A stretch of DNA of 64,000 bases from Actinomycetota bacterium (GTDB taxonomy: Bacteria; Actinomycetota; Thermoleophilia; BMS3ABIN01): the NCBI GenBank assembly GCA_023382335.1, contig JAMCPM010000008.1, positions 62,001-126,000 of the forward strand, given 5' to 3'. A program made the translations under genes and the position numbers. Position 1 is the stretch's first letter, and every line of letters begins with the position of its first letter. Shown here piece after piece: positions 36,886 to 45,246 of this stretch. Below the pieces are notes generated by a model. That model had not been told where the DNA came from and ran no database searches. It saw nothing but the letters and a program-made list of their open reading frames with translations.

Positions 36886-38199
36886 CTATCGGACATTTCC
36901 GTATCCGGCGCCCTCGCGCTGGCGGCGCCAGGCCCAGCCATGCAGGATCCCGGCGGCCAGCCAGAAGAAGACGAAATTAGGCCACAGCTGCATCGACTCG
37001 AAGGTCACGCTGTCGAGTCCGATGGCCACCACGCTTGCCAGAGCCGCGATCGCCCATGGGCGTCCAGGCCCGGGGGTGCGCGCCAGCCTGACGCCTTCCA
37101 CTAATATGTATGCCAGCGCCGCCATCCACAGGAGGAATCCCGCAATCCCCTGCTCCAGGAGCAGGCTCAGGTACTGGTTGTCTACGGGCTGGTCCGGATA
37201 GAGTCCTGCATAAAAGGACGAATCGATATATTTCTTCAGCTCCCCCGGGCCCTGTTTGAAACCAACGCCGGCCAGCGGCCGGCTCTTAAAGCCGTCGATC
37301 GCCGCCTCCCAGGTGGAGAGCCTGACATCCACGCTCTCGGCGCCGCGTTTCTGGGTCTCGCTGATGACCTGCTGTGAGAAGACCAGCAACAGCGAGGCCA
37401 CAAGGGCAGCAACCATGAGCACCGGCAGGAGGTATTTCCGCTTCTTGCCGCCGCGCAGCAGCAGCAGGGCGCCCACCGCCACGGCCATGCCGGCGATCCA
37501 GCTGCCCTTGGAGTAGGTGAAGAACAGCGCCAGGATCCCGAGCACGGTGGCGGCAATCGCCATGATCCTGGTTACCTTCCCCCTGGATTGCAGCCACATC
37601 AGCACCGAGAACGGCAATACCTGGATGATAAAGGCGCCATAAGAGACCGGATGAGCCAGGGTCGAGCCGACACGATGCAGGCCCACGGCAGGCTCGCGCA
37701 CGCTTTCGCCGATGTAGGTTGCGTAAATGAAGTTCTTCTGGGCCGCATACTCGGCCAGGCCGTAGAGGGCGGTGACGATTATCAGGCCCAGGACCACGTG
37801 CATGACCATCATCAGCAGACTCTCATAACGGCTGGCCAGCAGCGCCGCGAGGTAGAAGACCGCGAGCCCGTAAATGAAATATTTAAAAGCGGCCAGGCTC
37901 TCGAGGCCGAAGGCGTTGCGGATCAGAAAGTAGCCGAGGAACAGCACCACCAGCAGATCGACCATCCCCGGCCTGGCGAGCTTCCGCCTGGCCACGAAAT
38001 ATATGACCGTTCCCGTGATGACAAAAGGCAGCAGCAGTGACAGCGGGAAGGACCTCTGGGAAGCAAATATGGGAACGCCGGCAACAAAATTCTCGGGGAA
38101 GAGGGTAGCCGCCAGCAGCACCAGGCAGAGCAAAAGAGCTGCAGCCAGATCAAGGCGTGATTCATTTTTTGGCGTTGGAATCTCCCCCGTGAAGTTCAT
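36886..38199 (-). CDS. O-antigen ligase / polymerase-like membrane protein (4 of 4)
   Basis: The protein is about 437 residues from the ATG at 38199. It shares LYGLAEYAAQKNFIYA, HRVGSTLAHPVSYGAFIIQV and a VGFKQGPGELKKY loop with the ligase-like proteins at 21.5 and 24.4 kb. The frame is open to 38259, but that extension would read through a perfect 14-bp hairpin at 38220-38250, so the internal ATG is preferred. It is the first EPS gene after the nfn/WLP operon, separated from it by that hairpin. Confidence 0.8.
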   Translation of the reverse strand: MNFTGEIPTPKNESRLDLAAALLLCLVLLAATLFPENFVAGVPIFASQRSFPLSLLLPFVITGTVIYFVARRKLARPGMVDLLVVLFLGYFLIRNAFGLESLAAFKYFIYGLAVFYLAALLASRYESLLMMVMHVVLGLIIVTALYGLAEYAAQKNFIYATYIGESVREPAVGLHRVGSTLAHPVSYGAFIIQVLPFSVLMWLQSRGKVTRIMAIAATVLGILALFFTYSKGSWIAGMAVAVGALLLLRGGKKRKYLLPVLMVAALVASLLLVFSQQVISETQKRGAESVDVRLSTWEAAIDGFKSRPLAGVGFKQGPGELKKYIDSSFYAGLYPDQPVDNQYLSLLLEQGIAGFLLWMAALAYILVEGVRLARTPGPGRPWAIAALASVVAIGLDSVTFESMQLWPNFVFFWLAAGILHGWAWRRQREGAGYGNVR

Positions 38200-38219
38200 C
38201 TTCTGGCTGGCGGATATAT

Positions 38220-38250
38220 ACGGGGCGCGGCGCGAAGCGCCGCGCCCCGT
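38220..38250 (-). terminator. Perfect 14-bp hairpin after nfnB
   Basis: The arms 38220-38233 and 38237-38250 are perfectly complementary and almost wholly G/C, with a 3-base loop. The hairpin lies 41 bases after the nfnB stop in the direction of transcription. The sequence beyond is ATATATCC rather than a full U-tract, so termination may be partial or Rho-aided. It divides the C1 region from the EPS region. Confidence 0.65.
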
Positions 38251-38291
38251 GAATTCCATTTTTCCACTGCCGTACAGCTGGCAGATAGTTG

Positions 38292-39806
38292 TTATTTAGC
38301 AGCTGCTGTCTCGGCGGCCTTGTTCCCGGCTGCCTGGATCGCTTCTTCCTCTTCCGCGGTCAGCAGCGGCTGGCCCTGCAGGTAGCGGTCGATCGAACGC
38401 GCCGCCAGCTTGCCGGCTCCCATGGCAAGGATCACGGTGGCCGCGCCGGTGACGATGTCGCCTCCGGCGAAGACGCCTTCCTTGCTGGTGAGCAGCGTGT
38501 GCTCGTCGGCGACGATGTTGCCCCTGCTGGTGAGCTCGAGTCCACTCGTGCTCTTGGTCAGCAGCGGGTTGGCCTTGGTGCCCACCGAAACGATGACTAC
38601 GTCAATCGGTATCCGGCGCTCGGAGCCTTCCCGCGGAACCGGACGGCGGCGTCCGCTGGCGTCGGGCTCGCCCAGCTCCATCTCCACGACCTCGATCTCC
38701 TCGACCCAGCCTTCCTGGTCGCCGATGATCTGCGTCGGGTTGGTGAGCAGGTTGAAGATTATGCCTTCTTCCTCGGCGTGGTGGATCTCCTCGTTGCGGG
38801 CCGGCATCTCCTCGCGGGAGCGCCGGTAGATGAGATGCACTTCGGCGCCCAGCCTCAGGGCGGTGCGGGCCGCGTCCATGGCGACATTGCCGCCGCCGAT
38901 GACGGCTACCTTCTTGCCGACCTTGATCGGCGTGTCATATTCGGGGAAGCGGTAGGCCTTCATCAGGTTCGACCGCGTCAGGAACTCATTGGCGGAATAG
39001 ACGCCGTTGAGGTTCTCGCCGGGGATGTTCATGAACGCCGGCAGCCCGGCGCCGTTGGCCAGGAAGACGGCGTCGTGTCCGTCCTCGACCATCTGGTCGA
39101 CGGTCATGGTGCGCCCGATGACGTGGTCGAGCTTGATCTCCACGCCAAGGCTTTCGACGTAGTCGCACTCGCGCTGGACGATGTCCTTGGGCAGGCGGAA
39201 CTCGGGGATGCCGTAGACCAGAACGCCGCCCGGCTTGTGCAGGGCTTCGTAAATGGTGACGTCATAACCCATCTTGGCCAACTCGCCGGCGCAGGTCACG
39301 CCTGCGGGGCCGGAACCGACCACGCCCACGTGTTTGCCCTTGCTGGCGGCTATCTCCGGTTTGCCGGAGGGGCCGTTCAGTGCCTCCCAGTCGGCGGCGA
39401 AACGCTCCAGGCGCCCGATCGCCACCGGCTCCTGCTTCCTGCCGAGGATGCAGAGCTTCTCGCACTGCTCCTCCTGCGGGCAGACGCGGCCGCAGACGGC
39501 CGGGAAGCTCGTGGTCTCCTTGAGCTTGGCGATGGCGGCAGCGTTGTCGCCCTCCTCGATCAGCTTGATAAAGGCGGGGATGTCGATGCCGACGGGGCAG
39601 CCGAGCACGCACTTGGGCCTCTTGCACTGCAGGCAGCGGCTGGCCTCGGTGCTGGCCATGTCCTGATCGTAGCCCAGCGACACTTCCTCGAAGTTGGTCG
39701 CGCGCACCTTGGGGGGCTGTTCCGGAATGGCGGTGCGGGGCAGCTTCGGGCGCTTGGGCTTCGGCGCCGGCTTGTCGCCGGGATTATTTGTGTTTACTTC
39801 AGACAT
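38292..39806 (-). CDS. nfnB: NfnB-like / glutamate-synthase-small-subunit-like flavoprotein
   Basis: The protein is 504 residues from the ATG at 39806, chosen because AGGGGGGA lies seven bases upstream. It has an N-terminal domain with two [4Fe-4S] clusters (RCLQCKRPKCVLGCPVGIDI and VCGRVCPQEEQCEKLC), an FAD site GVVGSGPAGVTCAGELAKMG and an NADPH site VAVIGGGNVAMDAARTAL. A GGDIVTGAATVILAMGAGK segment also belongs to the FAD domain. Overlap with the NfnA-like gene supports NfnAB, the flavin-bifurcating NADH-dependent ferredoxin:NADP+ oxidoreductase. It could supply NADPH for FolD. A lone GltD role is less likely, as no large subunit is present. Confidence 0.87.
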   Translation of the reverse strand: MSEVNTNNPGDKPAPKPKRPKLPRTAIPEQPPKVRATNFEEVSLGYDQDMASTEASRCLQCKRPKCVLGCPVGIDIPAFIKLIEEGDNAAAIAKLKETTSFPAVCGRVCPQEEQCEKLCILGRKQEPVAIGRLERFAADWEALNGPSGKPEIAASKGKHVGVVGSGPAGVTCAGELAKMGYDVTIYEALHKPGGVLVYGIPEFRLPKDIVQRECDYVESLGVEIKLDHVIGRTMTVDQMVEDGHDAVFLANGAGLPAFMNIPGENLNGVYSANEFLTRSNLMKAYRFPEYDTPIKVGKKVAVIGGGNVAMDAARTALRLGAEVHLIYRRSREEMPARNEEIHHAEEEGIIFNLLTNPTQIIGDQEGWVEEIEVVEMELGEPDASGRRRPVPREGSERRIPIDVVIVSVGTKANPLLTKSTSGLELTSRGNIVADEHTLLTSKEGVFAGGDIVTGAATVILAMGAGKLAARSIDRYLQGQPLLTAEEEEAIQAAGNKAAETAAAK

Positions 39807-40639
39807 TTGTGGTCCCCCCTGCATTCCTCATAAAGCTCTTTTGATATTTTTTCCTGTTCGAGGTATTGCCTCTGGCGGGACATCAGCAGGTCGAAGTCCA
39901 CCTGGTGCCCGTCGAATTCGGGACCGTCGACGCAGACGAATTTGGTCTCGCCGCCGACGCTCACGCGGCAGGCGCCGCACATGCCGGTGCCGTCGACCAT
40001 GATCGAGTTGAGGCTGACGATGGTCTTGACATTATATTCCTCGGTGGTCTTGCAGCAGAATTTCATCATGATGCCCGGGCCGATGGCATAGATAAGATCG
40101 ACGCCGCCGGCCTCGCAAAGCTCCTTGAGAGGCTCGGTGACCAGACAATGGCGGCCGCAGCTGCCGTCGTCGGTGGTGACGATGAGCTCGTCGCTGACTT
40201 CCCTCATCTTGTCCTCCCAGAGCAGCAGGCTTTTGTTCCGGGCCGCCACGATGGAGATGACCTTGTTGCCGGCTTCCTTGAGAGCGCGCGCGATCGGATA
40301 GACCGGAGCGACGCCGACGCCGCCGCCGGCGCAGACGACGGTGCCGTAGTTCTCGATCTCGCTGGGAAGTCCCAGAGGACCGATGAAGTTAGACAGCGAG
40401 TCGCCCTTGCCCAGAGTCTGCAGGTGCCGCGTCGACTTGCCGACGGCCTGGACGACGATGGTTATGGTGCCGGCTTCGCGATCGAAATCGGCGATGGTGA
40501 GAGGGATCCTCTCCCCCTCTTCGTGGATCCTCAGGACGATGAACTGTCCCGGCTGGGCGGCCGCGGCGACCGCGGGAGCCTCGATGACCTGCATATACAC
40601 GTCATCTGAATAGTCTACTTTGTCAAGTATCTTGTACAT
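39794..40639 (-). CDS. nfnA: NfnA-like FAD/NAD-binding [2Fe-2S] protein
   Basis: The 281-residue ferredoxin-NADP reductase-type protein has FAD-binding RIPLTIADFD, NAD-binding VCAGGGVGVAPVYPIARAL, and a C-terminal [2Fe-2S] site with CCKT upstream and GTGMCGACRVSVGG followed by FVCVDGPEFDGHQVDF. These are the features of NfnA (also sulfide dehydrogenase/dihydroorotate dehydrogenase electron-transfer type subunits). It overlaps nfnB by 13 bases and starts after a GAGGAGG site. It is the NAD(H)-binding half of the bifurcating NfnAB pair. Confidence 0.87.
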   Translation of the reverse strand: MYKILDKVDYSDDVYMQVIEAPAVAAAAQPGQFIVLRIHEEGERIPLTIADFDREAGTITIVVQAVGKSTRHLQTLGKGDSLSNFIGPLGLPSEIENYGTVVCAGGGVGVAPVYPIARALKEAGNKVISIVAARNKSLLLWEDKMREVSDELIVTTDDGSCGRHCLVTEPLKELCEAGGVDLIYAIGPGIMMKFCCKTTEEYNVKTIVSLNSIMVDGTGMCGACRVSVGGETKFVCVDGPEFDGHQVDFDLLMSRQRQYLEQEKISKELYEECRGDHKCLK

Positions 40640-40690
40640 GTCCTCCTCAATCCATCTTGCCAGGTGTTGGTAAACTTCCTGCTGATCCTA

Positions 40691-41479
40691 TTATTTCAGC
40701 TCTGCGTCAGAAACAGAATAGAGCGACTCGTTCTGCAGCGCCTTGATCAGGCGGATGGTGCGCATCATCTCGGGATCCTTGGCGTTGCAGATGCATGAGG
40801 TCATGCCGCTGGCCGCCAGCATCGGCAGAAAAGCCCGCTCGATGGCGCCGCGCAGCTCGTCGGGGGCGCCGTTGGAGATGTTGGAGAGGCCGCAGGTGGT
40901 CTGGACCGGCTCCTCGAACAGGTCCGGCAGCGACTTGAGCATGTTCTGCACCGCCACCGCGTGGGCCTGGCCGACCTCGACGCCGATCGGCAGGATGATC
41001 GGATCGACCCAGATGCGCGAGTTGGGGACGCCCAGCTCGTTGGCCGCGGCGACGATCTCGTAGGCGACGGCGATGCGCTCGTCGGTGTCGATGGGAATGT
41101 GCGTCGACATGGTCAGGCCGATGATCTCGCATTCGTACTTGGCCGCCAGCGGCAGGATGCTCTCCATCTTGTCCGGCTGGGCGCTGTAGGAATTTAGCAG
41201 CGGCTTCTGGTTGCAGGCGTTGATGCCCGCTTCCATGGCCTCGGGATTGCTGGTGTCGAGGCAGAGCTGCAGGTCTGATACTTCCTGTACGGCCCTGACC
41301 ACGAACTCCATCATCTCGGCGCCGCCCTTGCGGGCCGGACCGAGGTTGATGTCGAGCAGGTCGGCGCCCGCCTCGGTGCACTCTCGCGCCAGCTGCTGGA
41401 TCGGCCCGGCGACGCCCTCTTTCATGGCGTCGCCGATGACCTTGTTCATCACATTGATATTCTCAGCTATTGCCTTCAT
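40691..41479 (-). CDS. acsE: 5-methyltetrahydrofolate:corrinoid iron-sulfur protein methyltransferase
   Basis: The ATG at 41479, with GGAGG six bases upstream, gives 262 residues, the usual length of AcsE. Pterin-binding TIM-barrel features are AGADLLDINLGPARKGG, LCLDTSNPEAMEAGINAC, KPLLNSYSA and LSNISNGAPDELR. It moves the methyl group of methyl-H4folate to the cobalt of AcsCD. It is placed between metF and nfnA in the WLP operon. A near-perfect inverted repeat lies between it and metF. Confidence 0.93.
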   Translation of the reverse strand: MKAIAENINVMNKVIGDAMKEGVAGPIQQLARECTEAGADLLDINLGPARKGGAEMMEFVVRAVQEVSDLQLCLDTSNPEAMEAGINACNQKPLLNSYSAQPDKMESILPLAAKYECEIIGLTMSTHIPIDTDERIAVAYEIVAAANELGVPNSRIWVDPIILPIGVEVGQAHAVAVQNMLKSLPDLFEEPVQTTCGLSNISNGAPDELRGAIERAFLPMLAASGMTSCICNAKDPEMMRTIRLIKALQNESLYSVSDAELK

Positions 41480-41495
41480 AAAACCTCCGTTATTT

Positions 41496-41574
41496 GGGGA
41501 CACATTACTTAATTCATGTCGATCATGTGCCAGAGCCTGTGTCCCTTTATCAATGAATTAAGTTATGTGTCCCC
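41496..41574. repeat. 22-bp inverted repeat between acsE and metF, possible REP-type element
   Basis: Arms at 41496-41517 and 41553-41574 match at 21 of 22 positions and begin with GGGGACACAT on opposite strands, enclosing 35 bases. The right arm contains the metF stop codon and encodes the final residues GGHIT of MetF. The left arm is just upstream of the acsE Shine-Dalgarno. Mobile palindromes with GGGGACA termini are common near RAYT transposases, but none is seen here. Confidence 0.7.
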
Positions 41575-42505
41575 CTGGTTGTTCCCCCTGGTTTGACGAG
41601 CCTGGTTTGAGCCCCGCCCGCCTGAGTATCTCGGGCACGGCCGATTCCCATTCTACCGCCATGATGTGCACGCCGGCGACGCCCTCGATCTCCCGCACCC
41701 GCTTGATGACCTCGACGCAGATGTCGATGCCCTCGTCCTGCGCGTCTTCGGCTTTGCTCAGCCGCTCGACGATCTCGTCAGGCACGTCCATGCCGGCGAC
41801 GCGGTTCTTCATGTACCTGGCCATGCCGGCGCCCTTGAGCGGCGCCACGCCGGCCAGGATCTTGCAGCGCTCGGTGACGCCGAGCTCGCGGCACTGCCGC
41901 ATGAATTCCTCAAACTTGTCCAGGTTGTAGATGATCTGTGTCTGGCAAAAATCGATACCGGCATCAACCTTCTTCGCCAGGCGCATGGCCCTGAAAGGAA
42001 ACGGATCGGCGTAGGGATTGGCGGCGGCGCCGATGAACAGCTTCGGCGCGAAGGTAATCTCCTCGCCGCACTGGAACTGCGGCGCGTCGCGCATGTCCTT
42101 CACCATCCTGATCAGGGTGATCGAATCGAGGTCGAAGACGCCCAGCGATTCAGGATGGTTGCCAAAGCTCTGGTGGTCGCCGGTCAGGCACAGCAGGTTC
42201 CTGATTCCCAGGGCGGCGGCGCCGAGTATATCCGCCTGCATCGCCAGCCGGTTGCGGTCGCGGCAGGTCATCTGCATGATCGGCTCAAGCCCCTGCTCGA
42301 TCGTCAGCCTGGCCGCGGCCATCGAGCTCATGCGGGCGATGGCGGTCTGGTTGTCGGTGATGTTGACAGCGTCGGCGTTGCCCTTGAGGATGTTGGCCTT
42401 GTCGATGATGACCTGCGGGTCGGCGCTCTTGGGCGGGCCCAGCTCGGCGGTCACCGCAAAGGCGCCCGACGCCAGGACTTTTTCCAGGTTTGAGCCGGCA
42501 ATCAT
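41558..42505 (-). CDS. metF: Methylenetetrahydrofolate reductase
   Basis: The 315-residue TIM-barrel flavoprotein opens GAFAVTAELGPPKSADPQVI, then shows NITDNQTAIARMSS, LCLTGDHQSF, FIGAAANPYADPF, DFCQTQIIYNLDKF and ILAGVAPLKGAGMARYMKN. It converts methylene-H4folate to methyl-H4folate. The adjacent metV gene and a large Fe-S flavoprotein indicate the ferredoxin- or multi-donor-dependent MetFV type rather than the NADH-only type. The last 15 or so residues derive from repeated AACCAGG motifs and the inverted repeat, so the natural C-terminus has been remodelled. Confidence 0.92.
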   Translation of the reverse strand: MIAGSNLEKVLASGAFAVTAELGPPKSADPQVIIDKANILKGNADAVNITDNQTAIARMSSMAAARLTIEQGLEPIMQMTCRDRNRLAMQADILGAAALGIRNLLCLTGDHQSFGNHPESLGVFDLDSITLIRMVKDMRDAPQFQCGEEITFAPKLFIGAAANPYADPFPFRAMRLAKKVDAGIDFCQTQIIYNLDKFEEFMRQCRELGVTERCKILAGVAPLKGAGMARYMKNRVAGMDVPDEIVERLSKAEDAQDEGIDICVEVIKRVREIEGVAGVHIMAVEWESAVPEILRRAGLKPGSSNQGEQPGGHIT

Positions 42506-42539
42506 GCTGTTCGACTCCCGGCTGCGGCCGTTACGCGAA

Positions 42540-43208
42540 TCATGGCTTGAACCCTTCCATCTTCATGGTCCTGGGGCCGCCGCTGTTGGATGCGTTCCAT
42601 TTCTTGGGACCGAGGATCCTTTTGAGCATGTCGAGCTGGCCCAGCGCCGCCAGGCGGTCGTAGATCTCCTGCCAGGCACAGGGCACATCCGGCGATATCT
42701 CGCAGCGGCCTCCCTGGGAGCCGCCGCAGGGGCCGTTTAAAAGTGTCTTGGCGCAACGGGCTATCGGGCAGATGCCGCCGGTAAAGGCGATGATGCAAAA
42801 GCCGCAGGCGACGCAGTACTCGGTCCAGACATGATGCTCTTTGACATAGCCCATCATGTTGGTGTTCATGGCCGGGACGACAGCCTTGGTGGGATAGCGG
42901 AAGACCAGCCCCTGGGGACCGATGCTGCACGCTGTCGAAAGCACCAGGTCAGCCTTCTGCACCTGTTCGGAGATCGAGTCGAGATACTCGTTCTCGCACT
43001 GGCGCAGGACCGTCACCGTCTCGACGCTGCCGCCGATGCCGTCCTGCTTGCGGGCCAGGCGCAACTGCGAGGCCAGGATCTCGGCTTCCTTTTCGCCGCC
43101 GGTGAGACAGACGGCCACACAGGTATTGCAGCCGACGACCAGCAGTTTTTGAGCGCCATCTGTCATGCGGCGGATCTCATCGAAATTTTTGCGTTCGGCT
43201 GTGATCAT
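42540..43208 (-). CDS. metV: Methylenetetrahydrofolate reductase C-terminal-domain protein (MetV)
   Basis: The ATG at 43208, with GGAAAGA about 10 bases upstream, gives 222 residues. The frame is open further up, but that part overlaps the next gene and looks non-coding. Cysteine-rich signatures are VVGCNTCVAVCLTGG near the N-terminus, and YCVACGFC, GGICPIARC, NGPCGGSQGGRC and VPCAW in the second half, matching PF12225. MetV pairs with MetF and is thought to carry Fe-S/zinc centres that pass electrons to the flavin. It ends 35 bases before metF. Confidence 0.87.
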   Translation of the reverse strand: MITAERKNFDEIRRMTDGAQKLLVVGCNTCVAVCLTGGEKEAEILASQLRLARKQDGIGGSVETVTVLRQCENEYLDSISEQVQKADLVLSTACSIGPQGLVFRYPTKAVVPAMNTNMMGYVKEHHVWTEYCVACGFCIIAFTGGICPIARCAKTLLNGPCGGSQGGRCEISPDVPCAWQEIYDRLAALGQLDMLKRILGPKKWNASNSGGPRTMKMEGFKP

Positions 43209-43236
43209 CGATCGGGTCTTTCCATATAGGAGTGGC

Positions 43237-45246
43237 TCATGTCGCCTTCCTGCATTTGAGTTCCGGTTCGATGCGCAGCTCGATCGAAGCGGGATCGAGC
43301 CCGGCTTCCCCGAGTGCTTTCTGCGCATCGGCGACCGCGGCGCGGGTCTGCCGGTGGCCGTGGACGAAATGGCCGTCGTCGTCCTCGCTGCAGACCGCCA
43401 CGTAGACTTTTTTTGCCCCGCTCTCAAAGGCATGCAGCAGCAGCCTGACGCTGAGCCTGCCGGTGCAGGGAAGCGATACCGCGGCTGCCTCGGGAGCGAC
43501 ACGCGACTGTGAATACCAGCAGCCGAATTCGAGCTCGCCGTTGCCTGAATCCGCAATCGCGGCAACGGTGCGGGCGGCGATGTCTTCCTCGGACATGACC
43601 GTGAGGTCGATAGCCTTGGCCGGACACTGGGTGAAACAGATGCCGCAGGCCTGGCACTTGTCCGGGTCGATACCGCCCAGGCCTTCCCCGTCGGCCCAGG
43701 GCGCGCCGTAAGGGCAGACGCGCACGCAGGTGAGACAGGCTATGCATTTGAGCTGCGAATACCTGGCGCCGCTGCCGCAGAGCAGGCAGCGAGAGGCCTC
43801 GCAGCGGCCGTCGACTTCGTCCAGGCCGGTCTCTACTTCCCCAAAATCCTTTAATCTCTCGCCGGCATCGCGCGCCGGCATCCTGCGTCGGGGCGCCTTT
43901 TTGACCTTATCCGCCACGTCAGCGGGAACCTCGCCGATGGCGGCCGGCTCGGGCCTGAAGTTGACATCGACGCCGAGATATCGTGCAACGGCGATAGCGG
44001 CCTTCTTGCCGCTCGCCAGCGCGTTGACCGCGGCGCCGGGCCCGGTCACCACCTCGCCGCTGGCAAAAACGCCGCGGCGCGTGGTCGTACACTGTTCCCG
44101 GTCGAATATGAGGATGCCGCGCTCGTTGACAGCCGGTCCCTCTTCGGGCAGGAAGGAAAGATTTGACATCTGACCGATGGAGACGATGACCGTGTCGCCG
44201 GGGACGACTGAAAGCTCGGTCTCACAGAAAGTCGGCGAGAAGCGGCCGTGCTCGTCGAAGACCGATTCGCATTTCTTTACCTGCAGCCCCTCGACCTTGC
44301 CCTCGCCCATAATTGCGTTCGGGCCCTGGCTGCAGACGATCTCGATGCCCTCGGCGCGGGCGTCCTCGATCTCCCATGCGTGAGCCGGCATCTCGTGGTC
44401 GGCCTCCAGGCAGACCATTGTCACCTTGCCGCCGGTGACGCGCCTGGCCGAACGGGCCACATCGATGGCGACGTTGCCGCCGCCGATGACGATTATTTCC
44501 TTGCCCAGTCCGGGGACTTCCCGGCCGGCGTTCACAGCTTCAAGGAACGGCACCGCCAGCAGCACCTGCGGCAGATCGGCGCCGGGAATCGGTAACGGCC
44601 GGCTTTCGGACAGCCCCGCGGCGATCAGCACCGCGTCGAATTCAGCCATAATGTCATTAAACTTTACCGCCCGGCCCACGTCGGCGTTTGTATAGATCTC
44701 GACACCCATTTTGCGGATATACTCGATGTCCTCATCAAGGATATCCTTCGGCAGCCTGTAGTTGAGGATGCCGGTCCTGAGGAAGCCGCCCGGTTCGGGC
44801 TGCTTCTCGAAAATGGTGGCCCGCACGCCCATGAGCGCCAGGTCGTGGGCCGCTCCCAGGCCTGAAGGACCCGAGCCGATTATGGCAACTTTCTTCCCCG
44901 TGGTAAATTCGATTTTCGGCGGCTCGAAGCCAAGGCCCGCTGCCCTGGCGCCGTCGCTGGCGACCCGTTTGATGTTGCAGATCGCGATTGGCTCGTCCAC
45001 GTCGCCACGCCGGCAGGCTTCTTCACAAGGATGGGGACAGATGCGCCCGATGACCTGCGGCAGAGGATTGGTTACCCTGACTACCGCAAGGGCCCGGGCA
45101 TCGTGTCCCTCGGCCACCAGCTGAATATAACGTTGAGCGTTAGTATGGATCGGACACGCGACCTCGCACGGAGGGCGCAGCATGGCATCGACCGGCCCGG
45201 GCCGCCCGAAAGATCTCGTGATGGCGCCAGTCAGTTCGCGCTCCAC
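43237..45246 (-). CDS. GltD/HdrA-like Fe-S flavoprotein fused to an MvhD-like domain
   Basis: This 669-residue protein has four parts. A GltD-type N-terminus carries cysteines CEVACPIHTN and ICPHPCEEACRRG. An FAD/NAD(P) oxidoreductase core follows (VAIIGSGPSGLGAAHDLALM; IIVIGGGNVAIDVARSAR). Two ferredoxin motifs come next (CIACLTCVRVCPYG; CQACGICFTQCPAKA). Last is an MvhD/FlpD-like C-terminal domain (FGCWYSQSR, LPCTGRLSVRLLLHAFESGA, VCSEDDDGHFVHGH). The MvhD part retains only some of the usual cysteines. Placed between acsC and metV, it is the likely electron-input subunit for MetFV, a condensed counterpart of the Moorella HdrCBA-MvhD-MetVF set. Whether it bifurcates electrons is unknown. Confidence 0.82.
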   Translation of the reverse strand: MERELTGAITRSFGRPGPVDAMLRPPCEVACPIHTNAQRYIQLVAEGHDARALAVVRVTNPLPQVIGRICPHPCEEACRRGDVDEPIAICNIKRVASDGARAAGLGFEPPKIEFTTGKKVAIIGSGPSGLGAAHDLALMGVRATIFEKQPEPGGFLRTGILNYRLPKDILDEDIEYIRKMGVEIYTNADVGRAVKFNDIMAEFDAVLIAAGLSESRPLPIPGADLPQVLLAVPFLEAVNAGREVPGLGKEIIVIGGGNVAIDVARSARRVTGGKVTMVCLEADHEMPAHAWEIEDARAEGIEIVCSQGPNAIMGEGKVEGLQVKKCESVFDEHGRFSPTFCETELSVVPGDTVIVSIGQMSNLSFLPEEGPAVNERGILIFDREQCTTTRRGVFASGEVVTGPGAAVNALASGKKAAIAVARYLGVDVNFRPEPAAIGEVPADVADKVKKAPRRRMPARDAGERLKDFGEVETGLDEVDGRCEASRCLLCGSGARYSQLKCIACLTCVRVCPYGAPWADGEGLGGIDPDKCQACGICFTQCPAKAIDLTVMSEEDIAARTVAAIADSGNGELEFGCWYSQSRVAPEAAAVSLPCTGRLSVRLLLHAFESGAKKVYVAVCSEDDDGHFVHGHRQTRAAVADAQKALGEAGLDPASIELRIEPELKCRKAT

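Noticed and set aside
38200-38259. Upstream extension of the ligase-like gene at 36886
   Set aside because: It would translate a perfect terminator-like hairpin. The internal ATG fits the family start better.
38289-39833. Long plus-strand frame (514 codons) opposite nfnB
   Set aside because: It mirrors a clearly coding flavoprotein on the other strand. The translation shows no domain and is a high-GC antisense shadow.
43209-43565. Upstream extension of the MetV frame
   Set aside because: It overlaps the 3' end of the oxidoreductase gene, lacks family similarity, and the internal ATG at 43208 gives the normal MetV length.
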